A DNA stretch of 64,000 nucleotides from Prostheceraeus crozeri (taxonomy: Eukaryota; Platyhelminthes; Polycladida; Euryleptidae): assembly GCA_907163375.1 (NCBI GenBank), contig CAJQUW010011636.1:62001-126000 (forward strand). Direction: 5' to 3'. A program made the position numbers and the translations under genes. The notes under the pieces were generated by a model, which saw only the letters and a program-made list of their open reading frames with translations, was not told the origin of the DNA and did not search any database. Positions 21,972 through 34,442 of the stretch are shown here, one piece after another. Each line of letters opens with the position of its first letter. Within the stretch, counting starts at the first letter, position 1.

Positions 21972-23675
21972 CGACATGCTAATATACAAATATTATATAG
22001 AATATAGATATGCTGCTATATAATGAGCAGATTATTAAAATCGATTATCCCTATAGCGTATTTAGTGTTCATGTAGTAATCTTAGTCTGTAGGGCACTTA
22101 ACTTAACTAACCACCTTTTACGAGATAAATAGGTTGCACTAAAAATGATAATCAAGAATTACAACAATTAAGAAAAAGAATAGTTTAATTTTTTTAGAAC
22201 CTAAAGCATTTGTGGTTTCAGGAAAAAAAGGGTCCTGAGCTTCTATTCATTTTGTGAAGGAAGCCCAAATTATACTGTAATGTGTTCATTGCAATATGTA
22301 CATGTTTACAGATCCTGTTTCAGCATCGACAGTAACTGATAACTAGAAAATTACTTGTGATACCGGAAAATATCTGAAGATGGTTCTTCTAGTTCAGGTT
22401 TTCTTCTCGAAGCCGCATGCAATCGCAGACGTTGAGATAGTGCTTAGCCACTTGAATGATGTAATCCATCACAAGCGAGCTTCCTTCAACCCGTCAGCAG
22501 TTAAATTGTGTCTAAATCTTGCTTGAAAGCCCAGTCGATATATAGAAAAAGGCAGATTTATGAAGGAGAAAACTAGAAAAAGGGTCTGCATCGGAAAATA
22601 AATTAATGGAAGAAGCCGAAACTGCTTAATCTCAAGATTTGAAAATTCATTTACTTTGCCACGACGACAGAGGAAGAAAAAGAAAGCAAATTGGAAGACA
22701 AAATGCGTACCAATTAATAGCTTATTAGAAGAGCTACAACAAAAACGGAAGCAGGTTGATAGGAACTTCGAGAAATTAAGAAAAAGGAAGCGGTAAAGAC
22801 AAAAAAAGACGTTGAATCAAGTAAAGCTGTCGAGAAAATCCTCAAAAATCATGCTAAATCTGTTGTCAATTCTGAGGATGATCTTAATCCATCTAAGCGC
22901 CAGATACTACATTCTGCTTAGTTTTTTTAGAAACCGAAACCTTTTTCAACTTGTTCGACTAGGAACATAGTTTTCAAAATGTCTACATGTAGTCGGTGAT
23001 TATATATAGTCGGCATGTACGTCCGTAAATGTGAAATTTAATTCTTGTCAGGCTATTAGTGATTCGATATGGTGATATGAGGCATTTCAAAAAGTCAATC
23101 CAATGATCTGCAATTATGCATATATTTGAATTATCCACATAATATAGGATCTTATACAGTCAATCTGTAATATCATATCTGCCAAAGATAAATTATCTGC
23201 CTGATGTAATTTAAACAAATATTGAGTTAATTTCAAATAAAGATGATATTTTATTGAATTTAAAAATAGCCGATGCTGTTGATCTTAAAATTGTATTCCC
23301 AAATTTTCGTTTGTACGCAGACCGCGTCAGGGGTGATATCTACAACAAGAGATATTACGACAATATCTGTCTGTCTGAAAAATAATGCAATTTACAAATT
23401 AACCTTTTCAATCTGCCAGGACTACTGCATAGGAAGTAAAACTCCTACGGACAGGACTACTACGGATAAAAGAACACATGACACAAGCTGCTTCTTCATT
23501 GTGCAAGCATGTAAACCAATGCAATGTGAACGAGATCGAAACCAATATTGTGGCATATGAACAAGATCAAAACATTAGACTAAGAGAAGCCTTCATGACA
23601 AGAAAATTCCATCCAAAAGTTAACTCCAGAGAGCAATACAAACAGTTCTTGTTCATATAATTGATATTCCTATAA
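21972..23675. other. no intact gene; Lys/Glu-rich decayed frames
   Basis: Between about 22590 and 22920 the plus strand holds short frames rich in Lys and Glu, such as NSLLEELQQKRKQVDRNFEK and SSKAVEKILKNHAKSV, separated by stops. They resemble the charged coiled segments found near hAT remnants elsewhere in the window, but the link is weak. Confidence 0.3.
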
Positions 23676-23677
23676 TA

Positions 23678-23885
23678 CCGGGTGTTTATAAAGTCACTAC
23701 CCGATTTCATTTCATTTTTACCACGAAACCGAATATCGAATTGCTAAGTTTGCTAGTCACGTATTATGATGGAGACCTAAAGTTTTATGGACAACAGTAA
23801 TTATTAGACATTTTGTTATTTTTCATGATTTCTGAAGCGTGAATAGTAATGGTATATATTCCCATCTCTATGTTATGAAATTTGT
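23678..23885 (+). repeat. mariner left TIR (~208 bp)
   Basis: Inverse of 28247-28420 plus the stretch just left of 25306. The homology includes TGATGGAGACCTAAAG and runs on to near CCCATCTCTATGTTATGAAA. Confidence 0.8.
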
Positions 23886-23950
23886 TTATGTAATTTATAA
23901 CCAACTGTAAAAAACAAATGCTTGAAACTTCATTTATTACATAGACTAAT

Positions 23951-25001
23951 CTATAGGTACTGCTCAAAATGACCTCCTTCTTCACGTAGACACAGCTAAA
24001 GACGCGTTCAAAATTTTGAAAGGATGGAGACAAGTTGTCCCGAGAGATCGCTGCAACTTCTTCTTCGATGAAGGTTCGAAGTTGTCTCAAAGAGGTAGGT
24101 CTCCTGCCGTACACGCGATCTTTGAGGAAGCCCCAGAGGTAGAAGTCCAGAGATGACAAGTCCGGATTTCGAGGAGAACCTCCATGGCCCAACAGAATGG
24201 GCCATCCCTACCGATCCATCTTCCGGGAAAATTCTTGTTCAAAAGAGCACGAACTTCTAGGGACCAATGAGGAGGGGCGCCGTCTTGCTGGAAAATCGTA
24301 GTTGAAAACTTTCTTCGCCTCTTTAGTTGAGGAATGAAATAGGCTTGAAGCATCGCTTTGTATGTTTTTGAAGTGACTTTCGATTCAAAGAAGTAAGGAT
24401 CTATGATTTCATCGCAGAACATTGCACACCACACTGTGATTCCTGGAGACTTTATGGGAACTTCTTGAATTGCATGAGGATTCTGTGTTCCCCATACCAC
24501 ACAATTATGTTTATTCACTCGTCCAGACATATGAAATGTTGCCTCGTCGGAAAAGCAAAGTCTGGTTATAAAGTTATGATCAGTAGCAATGCAATGTTGA
24601 AATTCATTACACATAGTCACTCGCGCCGATTTGTCGTCAGCGAAGAGCTGGTGACAGAAAGAAATTTTGAATGGTTTCATTTCCAAATGTTCTCGCAGAG
24701 TTTTCCGTAAGGTGCTGACAGGAGTTTGTGTTATGGCGGCGGCTTGTCGAAGTGATGTGGAAGGATTTTCATCGAAAAGATTGCTGATTTCTTCGACCTT
24801 CTCTTCTTCAATGGAAGGTCTGCCGGAACGAGGAGCGTCCAAAACTGAACCAGTTTCCAGAAACTTAGTGAAAATGGATCGCATGCTTTTGTGAGTAGGA
24901 ATGTTCATTACCCCTTCTTTCTTCAGATGGCGTTCAACTGACGTAACGGATTCTAGTTTTGCCATCAGTATCACAAGTCTGATGCGCTCTTCAACTGTCA
25001 A
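23951..25001 (-). pseudogene. DD41D mariner transposase (two frameshifts)
   Basis: Cut-and-paste transposase. The long frame starts MTVEERIRLVILMAKLESVT, with an N-terminal helix-turn-helix region and a GRPS linker (residues 60-63). The DDE/D domain has CFSDEATFHMSGRVNKHN (first Asp, residue 152) and IFQQDGAPPHW (second Asp, about 240). One frameshift near 24185 precedes NPDLSSLDFYLWGFLKDRVY, which supplies the third Asp. Spacing is close to the DD41D group. A second frameshift near 23985 separates the natural end EEGGHFEQYL, with its TAG at 23951. It is otherwise full length and looks recently dead. Confidence 0.85.
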
Positions 25002-25678
25002 CGTAATGCAAGCAAGAAACTGGACAATATGCCTAACAGACTCGTAGTGTTACAGTTTTCGACAGATACCGCGATCAATGAAGGTAGTCAATAGAAACAG
25101 TAATTCAAATATCAGATATCTATGATTTTAAATGTTGATCGATTGTGTTCTACACTAGTTGTATGAAATTGTTCATTCATTCATTCAGCACAAAACAATT
25201 GGAGTAAAACTGATAATCCTTTAACTCATTACATTACTTTTGACGCTTCAAAACTCATAAATAATAATGAAATTTCACAACATAGATGGGAATATATACC
25301 ATTACCAGGGTTGTCATACGTCCGGATTTTTTGACAGAATCTGCTGAAGTCCGGATTTTTTGTCAAAACCATCAAATTTCCGGATTTTTATCGAATCCAT
25401 ACTAGTGTTCGTCAGTTATTTCTTCACCCGTTTAAAATCATTCAACTACTTGCTTCGGACTAAAGCTGATTCATCCCTATCATTTTTGCAAACTGCTTTT
25501 TTCAGGCTACTAGGGTCCAATTTGGGTAATTTTATACATGCACTATGCTGTTGTCATTACAGTATACTTCTTGGATTTGCACAAATATATTTTGACTTGT
25601 CAATGTGTTTGCAAATTGTATTGTATAGAAGAATTCATTCTACCGTAACTGTACTTCAGAGGCAGCGCGGCCAGAACA

Positions 25679-27304
25679 ATGAAGCTCGAATTTGCATGTT
25701 TGTTCACACTTTGCCTAGATGAGACGAACAATTCATCTGGGTACAAGCAGCTCGATTTGACTGCTATTTTCTGGTGCTCCAATCAGCAAAGAATTCGTGT
25801 AGAATTCCTGACCTCGATTTACATGAAAATAGACCGGAATGATGTGATAGAGACTCTTGCAGGAAACCGAGCGCCACACAAACTTAGTAGTGCTCAGATA
25901 ATTCATGCTGAAGTAATGAATTTTCTGAAAACCGTGAACATCTCAGCCAAAAACGTACTTGCCATCAACCGCGACGGGCCGCATGTTATGACAGCCTTCA
26001 TAAAACTGTTCTCATCTTCTAATCTCTCATCTTCTAAGTTAGACTTTGGTTCTTGCAAGCTACATACATTGCACAACTGCGTGGAAGAAGCTATGGGCAA
26101 ACTGAAATTCAATGTGCTTCAATTTGCACTCGACATGAAGTATTTCTTTTAAGGGCAAGCTCTCAGATCCGAAGAATTCGCTGCTCTGCGAGACGAGCTG
26201 GATTTACCGAACTTGAAACTAATTGATCATAGTGGGACGAGGTTTTTGACCTTACTTCATTTTGTGAATCGAGTTCTCACGCTCCTTGATGCGCTTCGAA
26301 CCTATTTCGTGCACTATTTGCCCAAAAAAGGATTGGCAGATTTGGCAATGAATGATCGGTATGAGCGACTTCGCGGCGCATTTGCATCAAAGAAGACAGA
26401 CATCTACCTCCTTTTTCTATTGGAAGCACTTCCCCTATTTCAAGAAATGCAATTATTTTTACAGAGAGACGATCCCATTAGGCCGGAGTATGTGTATAGA
26501 ATTTGTGGTATGATGGCTTCTCTAGGCGGACGATTTTTGCTGCCTTCTGTCTGTGAAGACATCGTCGTGTCGAAGATTTCAACATCAAGCACGGCCCCTG
26601 AAAATCACTCATCAGACGTTGACATTGGCCACCGAACCGAACGCTTATGTCTGAAAAATTTGCAGTCTGCCGAAATGACCCATTTCAAACTCGAAGCGAA
26701 GGCTTTTTATTTGGAGGCTTTCCACGCAACCATGAGCAATCTCAAACTTGATAAAAAAAGACATGCGTCAAACATGCGTTTGTGGCGAAAGTTGACATTG
26801 CTGTGTCCACAAAACCGCACGTTTCAGTCGAATAAGGACAAGACAACAAAATTGAAAAACTTGACGTTTCTTGCAGGTCTCATTCCCACAATAAAAGTTG
26901 ATGACATGCAACCATTAATCGAGGAATGGAAACAGCTGGCAATCAACAATGATATTCAGCCACTCAAAGAAGAACGGCTAGATGCTTATTGGAGCAAGAT
27001 ATTCGAAAAGCACAAATATCCGCTGATCAAAGTTCTTGTGCAGGCATTGCTTTGTATGCTGCCACACAATGCTGCTGAGGAAAGAGGATTTAGTGTAAAT
27101 GCAGCTGTAGTCACAAAGGAGAGAAATCGTCTCCAACCCGAAACTCTGAACGGTATCCGGCGAGTGCGATCTCACTTGAAAAATATCGATGGATTACAAC
27201 ATTTTTCAGTAACTCAGTCCCTCATCGACATAGCTCGAAGCTCATCCCGGCGATACTTCCAATCATACGAGCACGATAGTGTTAGTGATGATGAAGAATC
27301 ATGA
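25679..27304 (+). pseudogene. hAT-like transposase, one in-frame stop
   Basis: Two same-frame parts (25679-26152 and 26153-27304) are separated only by TAA at 26150-26152. The first part has LDETNNSSGYKQL, the Asp of the hAT RNase-H fold, and SCKLHTLHNCVEEAMGKL. The second has YLLFLLEALPLFQEMQLFLQ and ends with the dimerisation domain LLCMLPHNAAEERGFSVN followed by TKERNRLQPETLNG. The clade resembles hAT-related KIAA1586-like proteins of animals. The N-terminal BED finger is not found upstream; the 5' 370 bp looks non-coding. The near-open frame suggests recent loss. Confidence 0.8.
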
Positions 27305-27457
27305 ACGTAAATTTTTAGACTATTTAAAGAATTGTTTTTGCCGAAGAAGAATTTTTTATCGGATTGTTTTTATGGACAGATTTCAGTGAGCTAGATTGTT
27401 TATACTTGACGTGTTTTTATTGATAGTGATTATTTGTCTATCAGTGATGTATGATTA

Positions 27458-27955
27458 TATAGACTTGTTTTCTGGTAACGCAATCACAGATGCAACGTTG
27501 TATTCTTTATAGATTTGTTGATATTGTATATAGATTCATAACCCAACCATAGGCGCACTGATGTACTTTTATGAAGATTTGTTTTTCTGGTAGCGCAATC
27601 ATAGGCGCACTGATGTATTCGTATATAGATTTGTTTTTCTGGTAGCGCAATCATAGGCGCACTGATGTATTCGTATATAGATTTGTTTTTCTGGTAGCGC
27701 AATCATAGGCGCACTGATGTATTCGTATATAGATTTGTTTTTCTGGTAGCGCAATCATAGGCGCACTGATGTACTTCTATAAAGATTTGTTTTTCCTGTA
27801 GCGCAATCATAGATACACCGCTGTATTCTTAATAGATTTGTTGATTCTGAACACAATCATAGGCGCACTAATGCATATTTTTATAGATTTGTTGATTCAA
27901 TCATTTAACGAAATCATAGACGCGCTGATCAATTTTTATATAGCTTTGTACTGCC
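27458..27955 (+). repeat. 52-bp minisatellite, about nine copies
   Basis: The unit contains GATTTGTTTTTCTGGTAGCG and CAATCATAGGCGCACTGATG. Central copies (27570-27780) are nearly identical; outer copies are worn or carry extra bases. It lies between the hAT transposase stop and the right TIR. Confidence 0.9.
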
Positions 27956-28422
27956 TATATTTGTTAAAAGGATTTGTGAAATATTCTCAAGGCTTCTGAG
28001 ATTTATTGATGTATTTGTTAATTGAATATATTGCGGGTTCATAAAAGCTGCGATTTTTCATTCAAAATCACCTGTCATTTATGAATGACGAGAAAAAGAG
28101 ATGTGCATGATATTGATGACAATCTTACGCATAATGATTATTTTCCATTCACAGTTAAGTATAGAAGGCAATTAATGTTTATATTTACTCTGATGATATA
28201 ACATTAGAGCGTCCGGATTTTTTTCTGGACGAGTTTGGCAACCCTGCATTACTATTCACGCTTCAGAAGTCATGAAAAATAATAAAATGTCTAATAATTA
28301 CTGTTGTCCATAACACTTTAGGTCTCCATCATAATACGTGAATAGCAAACTTAGCTATTCGATATTCGGTTTCGTGGTAAAAATGAAATGAAATCGGGTA
28401 GCGACTTTATAAACACCCTGTA

Positions 28423-30036
28423 TGTCACTTCTATGAGCATTTACCTCATCTATTTCTATTTCTACTCTACCATACCTATTTCTACTTAATGCATTTACAT
28501 TATATGATTAGCATACTTCTAGCAATATTAACTGACCTTTTAAAGAAAGAACAGACTGTTTATTAAATATCTGATTGAGAAGTGCGGTTCGACGAAATAT
28601 TATTACGAAATAAAAACAAATTGTCTGTGCGTCGAAAAATAAATTCATTTCATTTCCTTTTATCAAAAAGAAATATACTGTAGATTGTTATTTGTAATTT
28701 GAAAATTATTGGCACTACTAGCTCCCGTCTTCCCCTGACGCGGTCTGTTTAAAGACGAAAACTTGGGAGTACAAATTTAAAATCAACAGCATGGGGTATT
28801 TTTAAATTCAACTTAACATTACACTGTTTAGGAGAAATTGTAAACTTTTAAAGATGACATTAATTTAAGTTCAAAGAGCATGACCGAAAAAATTAGAAAA
28901 ATTATCCGTAGCAGCACTGATTTGGTAGCTCAGTCAGTGAGTTCATTCACAATGCATGGCATGATAGCCACCCTCATACCTGGAGCTTAACTGATATGAA
29001 ACAAACCAAGCAATCAAGTATTGAGTTATTTTTCTACACTCAGTGAGCTTACTTTCCGTAAGTTAAGAAATGAATCGTCATTCTCGAGACCGATGTACGT
29101 ATGCAATAAAGCACGAGAGAGGAGTGGAAGCATAATTTTAGAATATTTCCTTGTTTAATATCAATGTTTTGAAGTAAAAACATCTGTCTAGACGTAAATT
29201 TTCCTGGAAGAAATTGAGATAAAATATTGATGCTGTCCAATATGACTGTGCGCAAAAGCTTACATTATGGCACTCAGCTGTGTATCGTATACAGCAGGCC
29301 ATCTAACTTTGAATATGAATAGTGGCTCGACTGGCGACTGGCACAGTGCACTGAGTAAACACATACATGCGTAAGTTCTATCTCTTAAAACACCTTGCTT
29401 TTCACAGCATGCAAAACCTACCTGCTCGACATATAATTCAGACTGAATTAAGAAGTGTAATAAATTAGGTAATAAGTCAGTAAATCGGGAATCCTAAAAA
29501 AGTCAGTCAATCGGGTAAAATGTATTTGAGCTTTCAGCTATTGATAGCCTGTAATTCTGAATGCAATTCGATGTAGGGCATTTTTATGTCATCTTCAGAC
29601 AATCTTTTTCGAAAACATGCCTGAATTTCGCTATTATCGAATGGCTTTCGTTTATTTTTCGTTCTTTGGTAAAACAAGAATAAAAGTGCTTCTTGGTGCG
29701 TTTCGGTGCTTATTTTTTCTTTCAGCCAATCTCAGGTACCATGGTGCTATGGTTATTTACACGACTTTGCATTGATGCATGCTGAAAGTATAAACAGGCT
29801 GCGTATTTTAAATGAATGTCATCGAATTTATCAGTCAAAGAAATCGAGTCATCAATCAATACCAACACGCGTGAGAGACTCAAGGGAGGTCTACTGCTGA
29901 GTTGTCTTAGGATATTAATGTTGGATCAGTGAAATAAGCTGTTCAGTTTATGCGAATGAGCGGGGTGCATCTCACTATTAATTTCAATTCTTCCATTAGT
30001 GATATATTAACCATTACAAAATATCACATAAAATGT
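28423..30036. other. no gene recognised; weak tRNA-like patch
   Basis: At about 28926-28960 TTTGGTAGCTCAGTCAGTGA resembles a tRNA A box, without a clear B box. The rest is AT-rich with no supported coding frame. Confidence 0.35.
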
Positions 30037-30998
30037 TCAGATAGTCAATATTCGATGTGTACCGGAACTGTTGATTAACTTGATCCAACGACCTGCAAGA
30101 AATCTGGAGGAACTGGAACTTTGGTCAAAATCTCCTCTATTCGATCTTGCAGCTGTTTTATTGTTCGTGGCTTGCTCTGATAAACTTTTTCTTTTGCCCA
30201 TCCCCAGAGGAAAAAGTGACACGGCGCAAGGTCGGGACTCCGAGCTGGCCACTCATGTGGTCCTTTTCTTCCTAGCAATCTTCGAGGAAAATTGTCGTCC
30301 AACCAAGTACGTACCGTACGCGCGAGGTGTGGTGGCTTGAAAACAAGTTCGCATATGTTTTGTCACCCTCATACAATGGGCCAAACATATTCCTGCAGCA
30401 TTGTCAGGTAGCGCTCGCTGTTCATTGCGTCATGCAAAAAAATATGGGCCGCCCAGTCTATCGCCCGTCATGCACCACACTGTCACCTTTGGTTGACTTT
30501 GTGTCTTCATTGTGATTTGGGAGTCGTGCTCCGCCCAATAATGGTAATTATGGCGATTGACCATTCCGCCCACATGGAATACGGCTGGATCACTCCACAG
30601 AATGTTCTCCAACATTTCTGGCCACTGGTCAAGCCAATCAAGCACTGTCTCGGCGAACTGCAGCCTACAGTCACAGTATTCAGAGGTCAGTTCTTGCGCA
30701 ACATTAGGCTTCCGGGGGCGAAACTCTAACTCTTTGTGCAATACGAAACGCATCGTGTGCCTTTATAGTCCGCTTTCGCAATCAGCCTCACATGTGGACC
30801 TCTGAGGACTCCTTGAAAACAATTCCCGTACAAGTGCCACATTTCCTCAGAACATGACGTTGATAGACGTCCGCTTCTTTGTGCATATGTAACAGACACA
30901 GTAGTCATCAGCTTCTTATGACAATTTTTGATTGTCTCTGGCCGGATGGACTCATTTCTCCCTTTAACCGAACGCCACCACCTTTGCACATCTATCAC
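30037..30998 (-). pseudogene. older DD41D mariner transposase relic
   Basis: Minus-strand pieces in order: a GRLSTSCSEEM-type N-terminal segment (30998-30726); the catalytic core with NILWSDPAVFHVGGMVNRHN and PKVTVWCMTGDRLGGPYFF (30753-30430); and a C-terminal piece with EWPARSPDLAPCHFFLWGWA and KEKVYQSKPRTI (30302-30075). The first catalytic Asp is present. The third is His in APCHFFLWG, where the family has TPLDFFLWG. The pieces lie in different frames. It is the same broad family as the copy at 24 kb but much more worn. TIRs are not recognised. Confidence 0.75.
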
Positions 30999-31029
30999 TG
31001 AGTTCCAGACTTCGTATCGTGCAGCAACT

Positions 31030-32290
31030 TACACTCAGTAGTGGTCAATCGCTCGTTCAGTTTACTTCGGATAGAAATAAAATGCGTGGTCCGAAGGTGT
31101 ACACAATCAATGAAGTTAAAGAAGTTTCTTTCAACTATTCAGAGGAACCATGAATAAGAGATAGCAGATTTCTATTGCCTATTGGTACAGAGAAGACATG
31201 TTCTTCATTGCGCTATTTAGTTTTCGGTGCCTAGCTGATTTTCATTTTATTTCTAGACGATAAAAAGATAGCAAGTTTTTAAAAATTCCAGAAAATAGGA
31301 ATCTTTTCTGAGAGTCAAACTTATTCCATGCATATTCCTACTTTATGGAGTACATGCACATAAAATTTCATTACAATCCGATGAAAATTGAAAAACTAAG
31401 GCTAATTTTCACTACCTATCTACTTTACACACACCCTGGCCAGAATGTACTATTATATAAATAATTTGATTGGCGTTTACATTATTACAGGCAATACACA
31501 TTGCGTCATACTTCATCCGCTATTTATTTTCATAGCTTCTGTGTGTTGAGCTTTGCGCTTTCAACTATCCCATGTGCTACAGCAGCTCGTGAGTGCTGGC
31601 AAATACATCAACAAACAGTAATGCCCACAAAAAAATTAACGAGAGAATAGTGGTGTCATAGATCACAGACAATCAGAACCGTGTACGGTATCGCAAAGTT
31701 TGGGCTTGATTGCATTCATTAGATGTGCATGGAGCAAGCACGATCTTATATTATCTTGATAAATGGTTTTTGAAGTAGGTTGCATAATAATAGATTTTTT
31801 ATGGAATATTTTTCATAGATTTAAGCAGTATTATCATTTATGGTCACCTTTCATTAATTTAGATTTAGAATCTAAGTGTCTTCTTTTTTTAAGAATCTTC
31901 TTAATTTAAGTGTCTCCCAGGAGGCAGTTTTGATTTCTGTAATAGGCCTACTTGTAGAGTTACCGGAAAGAGCCAATTAAGAACCCAATCGAATGTAGCT
32001 ACATCATTTTCTACTTTTGGCAGCCGTCCATTGTCGAAATAATTTCATGCTAGAAATACTTTATTCTCTAATCACTACAATTCAGCGATGTCAATTTCAT
32101 TGATCGCAAATATTGCTCTATTGGTGCGACTCAAATAGAAATTGAAATCTGTGACTTGCTTTTGATCTGACTGTTTGCATTGAATTATGCATGTAAGAGA
32201 GTAATTTCAATATACCGGTAAGTAAAGCGCATGCTTATGCAAAGGCCTGTCCAGCGAAATGACCCAAAATGAGCATTGTAGCGATAGGTA
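31030..32290. other. no gene recognised
   Basis: AT-rich. No supported feature. Confidence 0.4.
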
Positions 32291-32421
32291 TGTCATAGAA
32301 TTCAGTAATCCATTGTTGCGGGTGAACTGCAATTATGTACAATTGTACATGCACCACACGATGGAAATTCAATAATCTAATTGTATTCAGGAAAGAAGGT
32401 TGTTTTCTTTCCACCGTAACA
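32291..32421 (+). repeat. left LTR (131 bp)
   Basis: Shares its start, a middle block (CCATTGTTGCGGGTGA) and its end with 34344-34442. Confidence 0.65.
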
Positions 32422-32563
32422 TTGTCGTCGCGAGATATCTATTTTAACAGCTAGTGGATAGCTGGAACAATAGTGGTTAATAGTTGGATGAGCAATGTTA
32501 ATGGAGAGATACCAAATTTGGTTCTAATGAAAAAATTGACACACAGTGACAAGGATGCACATG

Positions 32564-32630
32564 TATTCCTTAGATAGCTGAGCCGGTAGAGCGTTGGTCT
32601 AGAATGTCATAGGTCGGTGGTTCCTCAACA
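32564..32630 (+). repeat. tRNA-like sequence (SINE head or tRNA fossil)
   Basis: TTAGATAGCTGAGCCGGTAG, then AGCGTTGGTCTAGAA, then AGGTCGGTGGTTCCTC follows the order D-arm/A box, anticodon arm and T-arm/B box of a tRNA. The B box lacks the GGTTCGA core and the acceptor ends do not pair, so it is unlikely to be functional. It lies in the interior of the LTR fossil. Confidence 0.45.
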
Positions 32631-34343
32631 AAACGCGCACTTATTTTCCGTTTGTTAAATTACCATCTCGAGTGGACGATGATATTTTATGTGAATGTAG
32701 TAAGCTGGGTGTCGGTACTACCACAGCTAAATCTTCACTGTTGGAGATCGAAAAAGGCAAAGCGAAAAGTTTCATCGCATAGTTTGGCAAGGCATCCTGT
32801 AGTTGCGAGAGATGATGTTGGAGAAATGGTCATCATAATGAGGAAGTTATTTATCATGGGATCTACCTCTGAAGCTGTGATAACAACATGTTTGGAATCC
32901 ATTTCGTGTATAATGATTTGGAGCCAGTTATTGGTGTCATCGAGAGCTTCTCTACGGATCCTGATTCTTTCATTTGAATCCTCAAAAAATTCAATGGCAG
33001 CAACCAAGAGTTAGTGCAGTGACATGTACATGAAAATTGTGTAACAGAAAACATTCCTGTAGAAGTTGGAAGCAAATGAAGTGCGATATTTGCGACCAAG
33101 GTGGTCACATTCAAAGATATCGACCAAAACAAGTGAATGGTGAATTTGACACAGGAAGTGACGTTAATTTCATCAGATGTGATCCCCAGCAAATTTTTTT
33201 GTTTTTGGCCACAGCCCACATAATCGGTTGGTCACTTAATTGTACGCACAATCTCTTGGTGTCTTCGATCTCCGATGTGTCTGCTAATGTCGTAGCTATC
33301 TCTTGATATTTTTCATAGATTTAACACCTCAAAAACATCGGAAGTCTTTGATTGGCGTCCTGTGCAAAGTTCCTTGAGTTTTTTTACGCTGGTCAGCTTG
33401 ACTTAAAATCTAATTCGGCCTTTAAGCACAATATTTACATATTGGTAATAATCCTCCATTGCGATGTCGAGCCTTTCATTTACCTTACTCTCTCAAATCA
33501 GATTTTTTGATAGAATCAAAATAATTATTGCTGCAAGGACATCGTTACAGTTCCTGATTTTAACAATCAATTTGTCGTAGAATGTGATGCCAGGTCTGCT
33601 GCTCTGGGCGCACTACTTTTATAGGATGGAACACCATTGATGCACTGTAGTCGAACTTCTCCCAAATCGGAAATCAATTATTCAGTTACTGACAGATAAT
33701 TTCTTGGTCTCATGTGGGCATTAAAAAGTTTAATGATAAATTTAGAATGCCAATGTCTATTTTGTGCTATAATTGTGCGGAGTTTATATCTACATCACTC
33801 AAAAACTGAGCAGAGAAGCATGGATTCTTTATGAATCACTCCACAATATATTTACCCTCAAGGAAATTCTGTCGTGGAGAGGTATCAAAGAGAGTTAAAA
33901 AATACAATTTCATGTTTTGGCGGTGACTGGAAGGATACTTTAACCAAGCTGACAACAGCACATAATTCTGCTCATTCTTCTACAACAGAGAAGGCTCACC
34001 ACGAATTGATATTTGGTCGAAAACATCAGAGAAAACATTTTATAAATCCAGATGAAGTTATTGAACACAAGGAATTTGCTTTTAAATGTCTAAAATTTGT
34101 ATGCTTCAAAATTCAAACCCGAAGTGATTTATCACCCAAATTTAATTAACCCCCTTTCCTGTGAAGCGTCGATTGACTTAACAGGTTTTGGAGACAAAAG
34201 ACATTCGATTAGGAAATTAACTTCAAAGTTTTTTTTGGTAACACCTTTTTTTCTTTTCGCTTGTCACTGTGCTGCACTACCATGATATATGATTTAGTCT
34301 ATTTTACTTGAATAATATAACGATTGCTATGTTAATAGCTATA

Positions 34344-34442
34344 TGTCATAGAATTCAATAATCCATTGTTGCGGGTGAGCTGCAATTATGTGCATGCACC
34401 ACACTTGCTCCAGGGAAATAGGTTTCTCTTTCCACCGTAACA
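34344..34442 (+). repeat. right LTR (99 bp)
   Basis: Shorter counterpart of 32291-32421, with the same ends. Confidence 0.65.

Larger units (their letters stand above)
25300..28252 (+). mobile_element. hAT-like element nested in the mariner TIR (6-bp target duplication)
   Basis: The element spans 25306-28246 with TIRs CAGGGTTGTCATACGTCC and CAACCCTG at the other end. CATTAC is duplicated at 25300-25305 and 28247-28252. The mariner's other TIR shows the uninterrupted sequence ACCATTACTATTCACG (in inverse), which proves a 6-bp duplication rather than the usual hAT 8 bp. GTCCGGATTTTTT units repeat near both ends (25320, 25350, 28210). It carries a transposase with one stop and a 52-bp minisatellite. 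Confidence 0.85.
23678..28420 (-). mobile_element. DD41D mariner with ~200-bp TIRs, split by a hAT insertion
   Basis: Flanking TA at 23676-23677 and 28421-28422 are the target duplication. The left TIR starts CCGGGTGTTTATAAAGTC and the inverse of the right end CAGGGTGTTTATAAAGTC; the repeats run about 200 bp with few differences. A 2941-bp hAT element (25306-28246) lies inside the right TIR. Removing it and its 6-bp duplication leaves a mariner of about 1796 bp. The transposase is on the minus strand. Confidence 0.85.
32291..34442 (+). mobile_element. LTR retrotransposon fossil (Ty3/gypsy-like)
   Basis: Direct repeats of 131 bp (32291-32421) and 99 bp (34344-34442) share TGTCATAGAATTC at the start and CCACCGTAACA at the end, the TG...CA pattern of LTRs. 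Between them, in the expected order, are traces of a zinc knuckle, a protease, an RNase H region and an integrase (last part near 33874-34140). The copy is short, old and heavily broken. No matching target duplication is seen. Confidence 0.6.

Noticed and set aside
32564-32630. Functional tRNA gene
   Set aside because: B box off consensus and acceptor ends do not pair; better explained as a SINE head or fossil.
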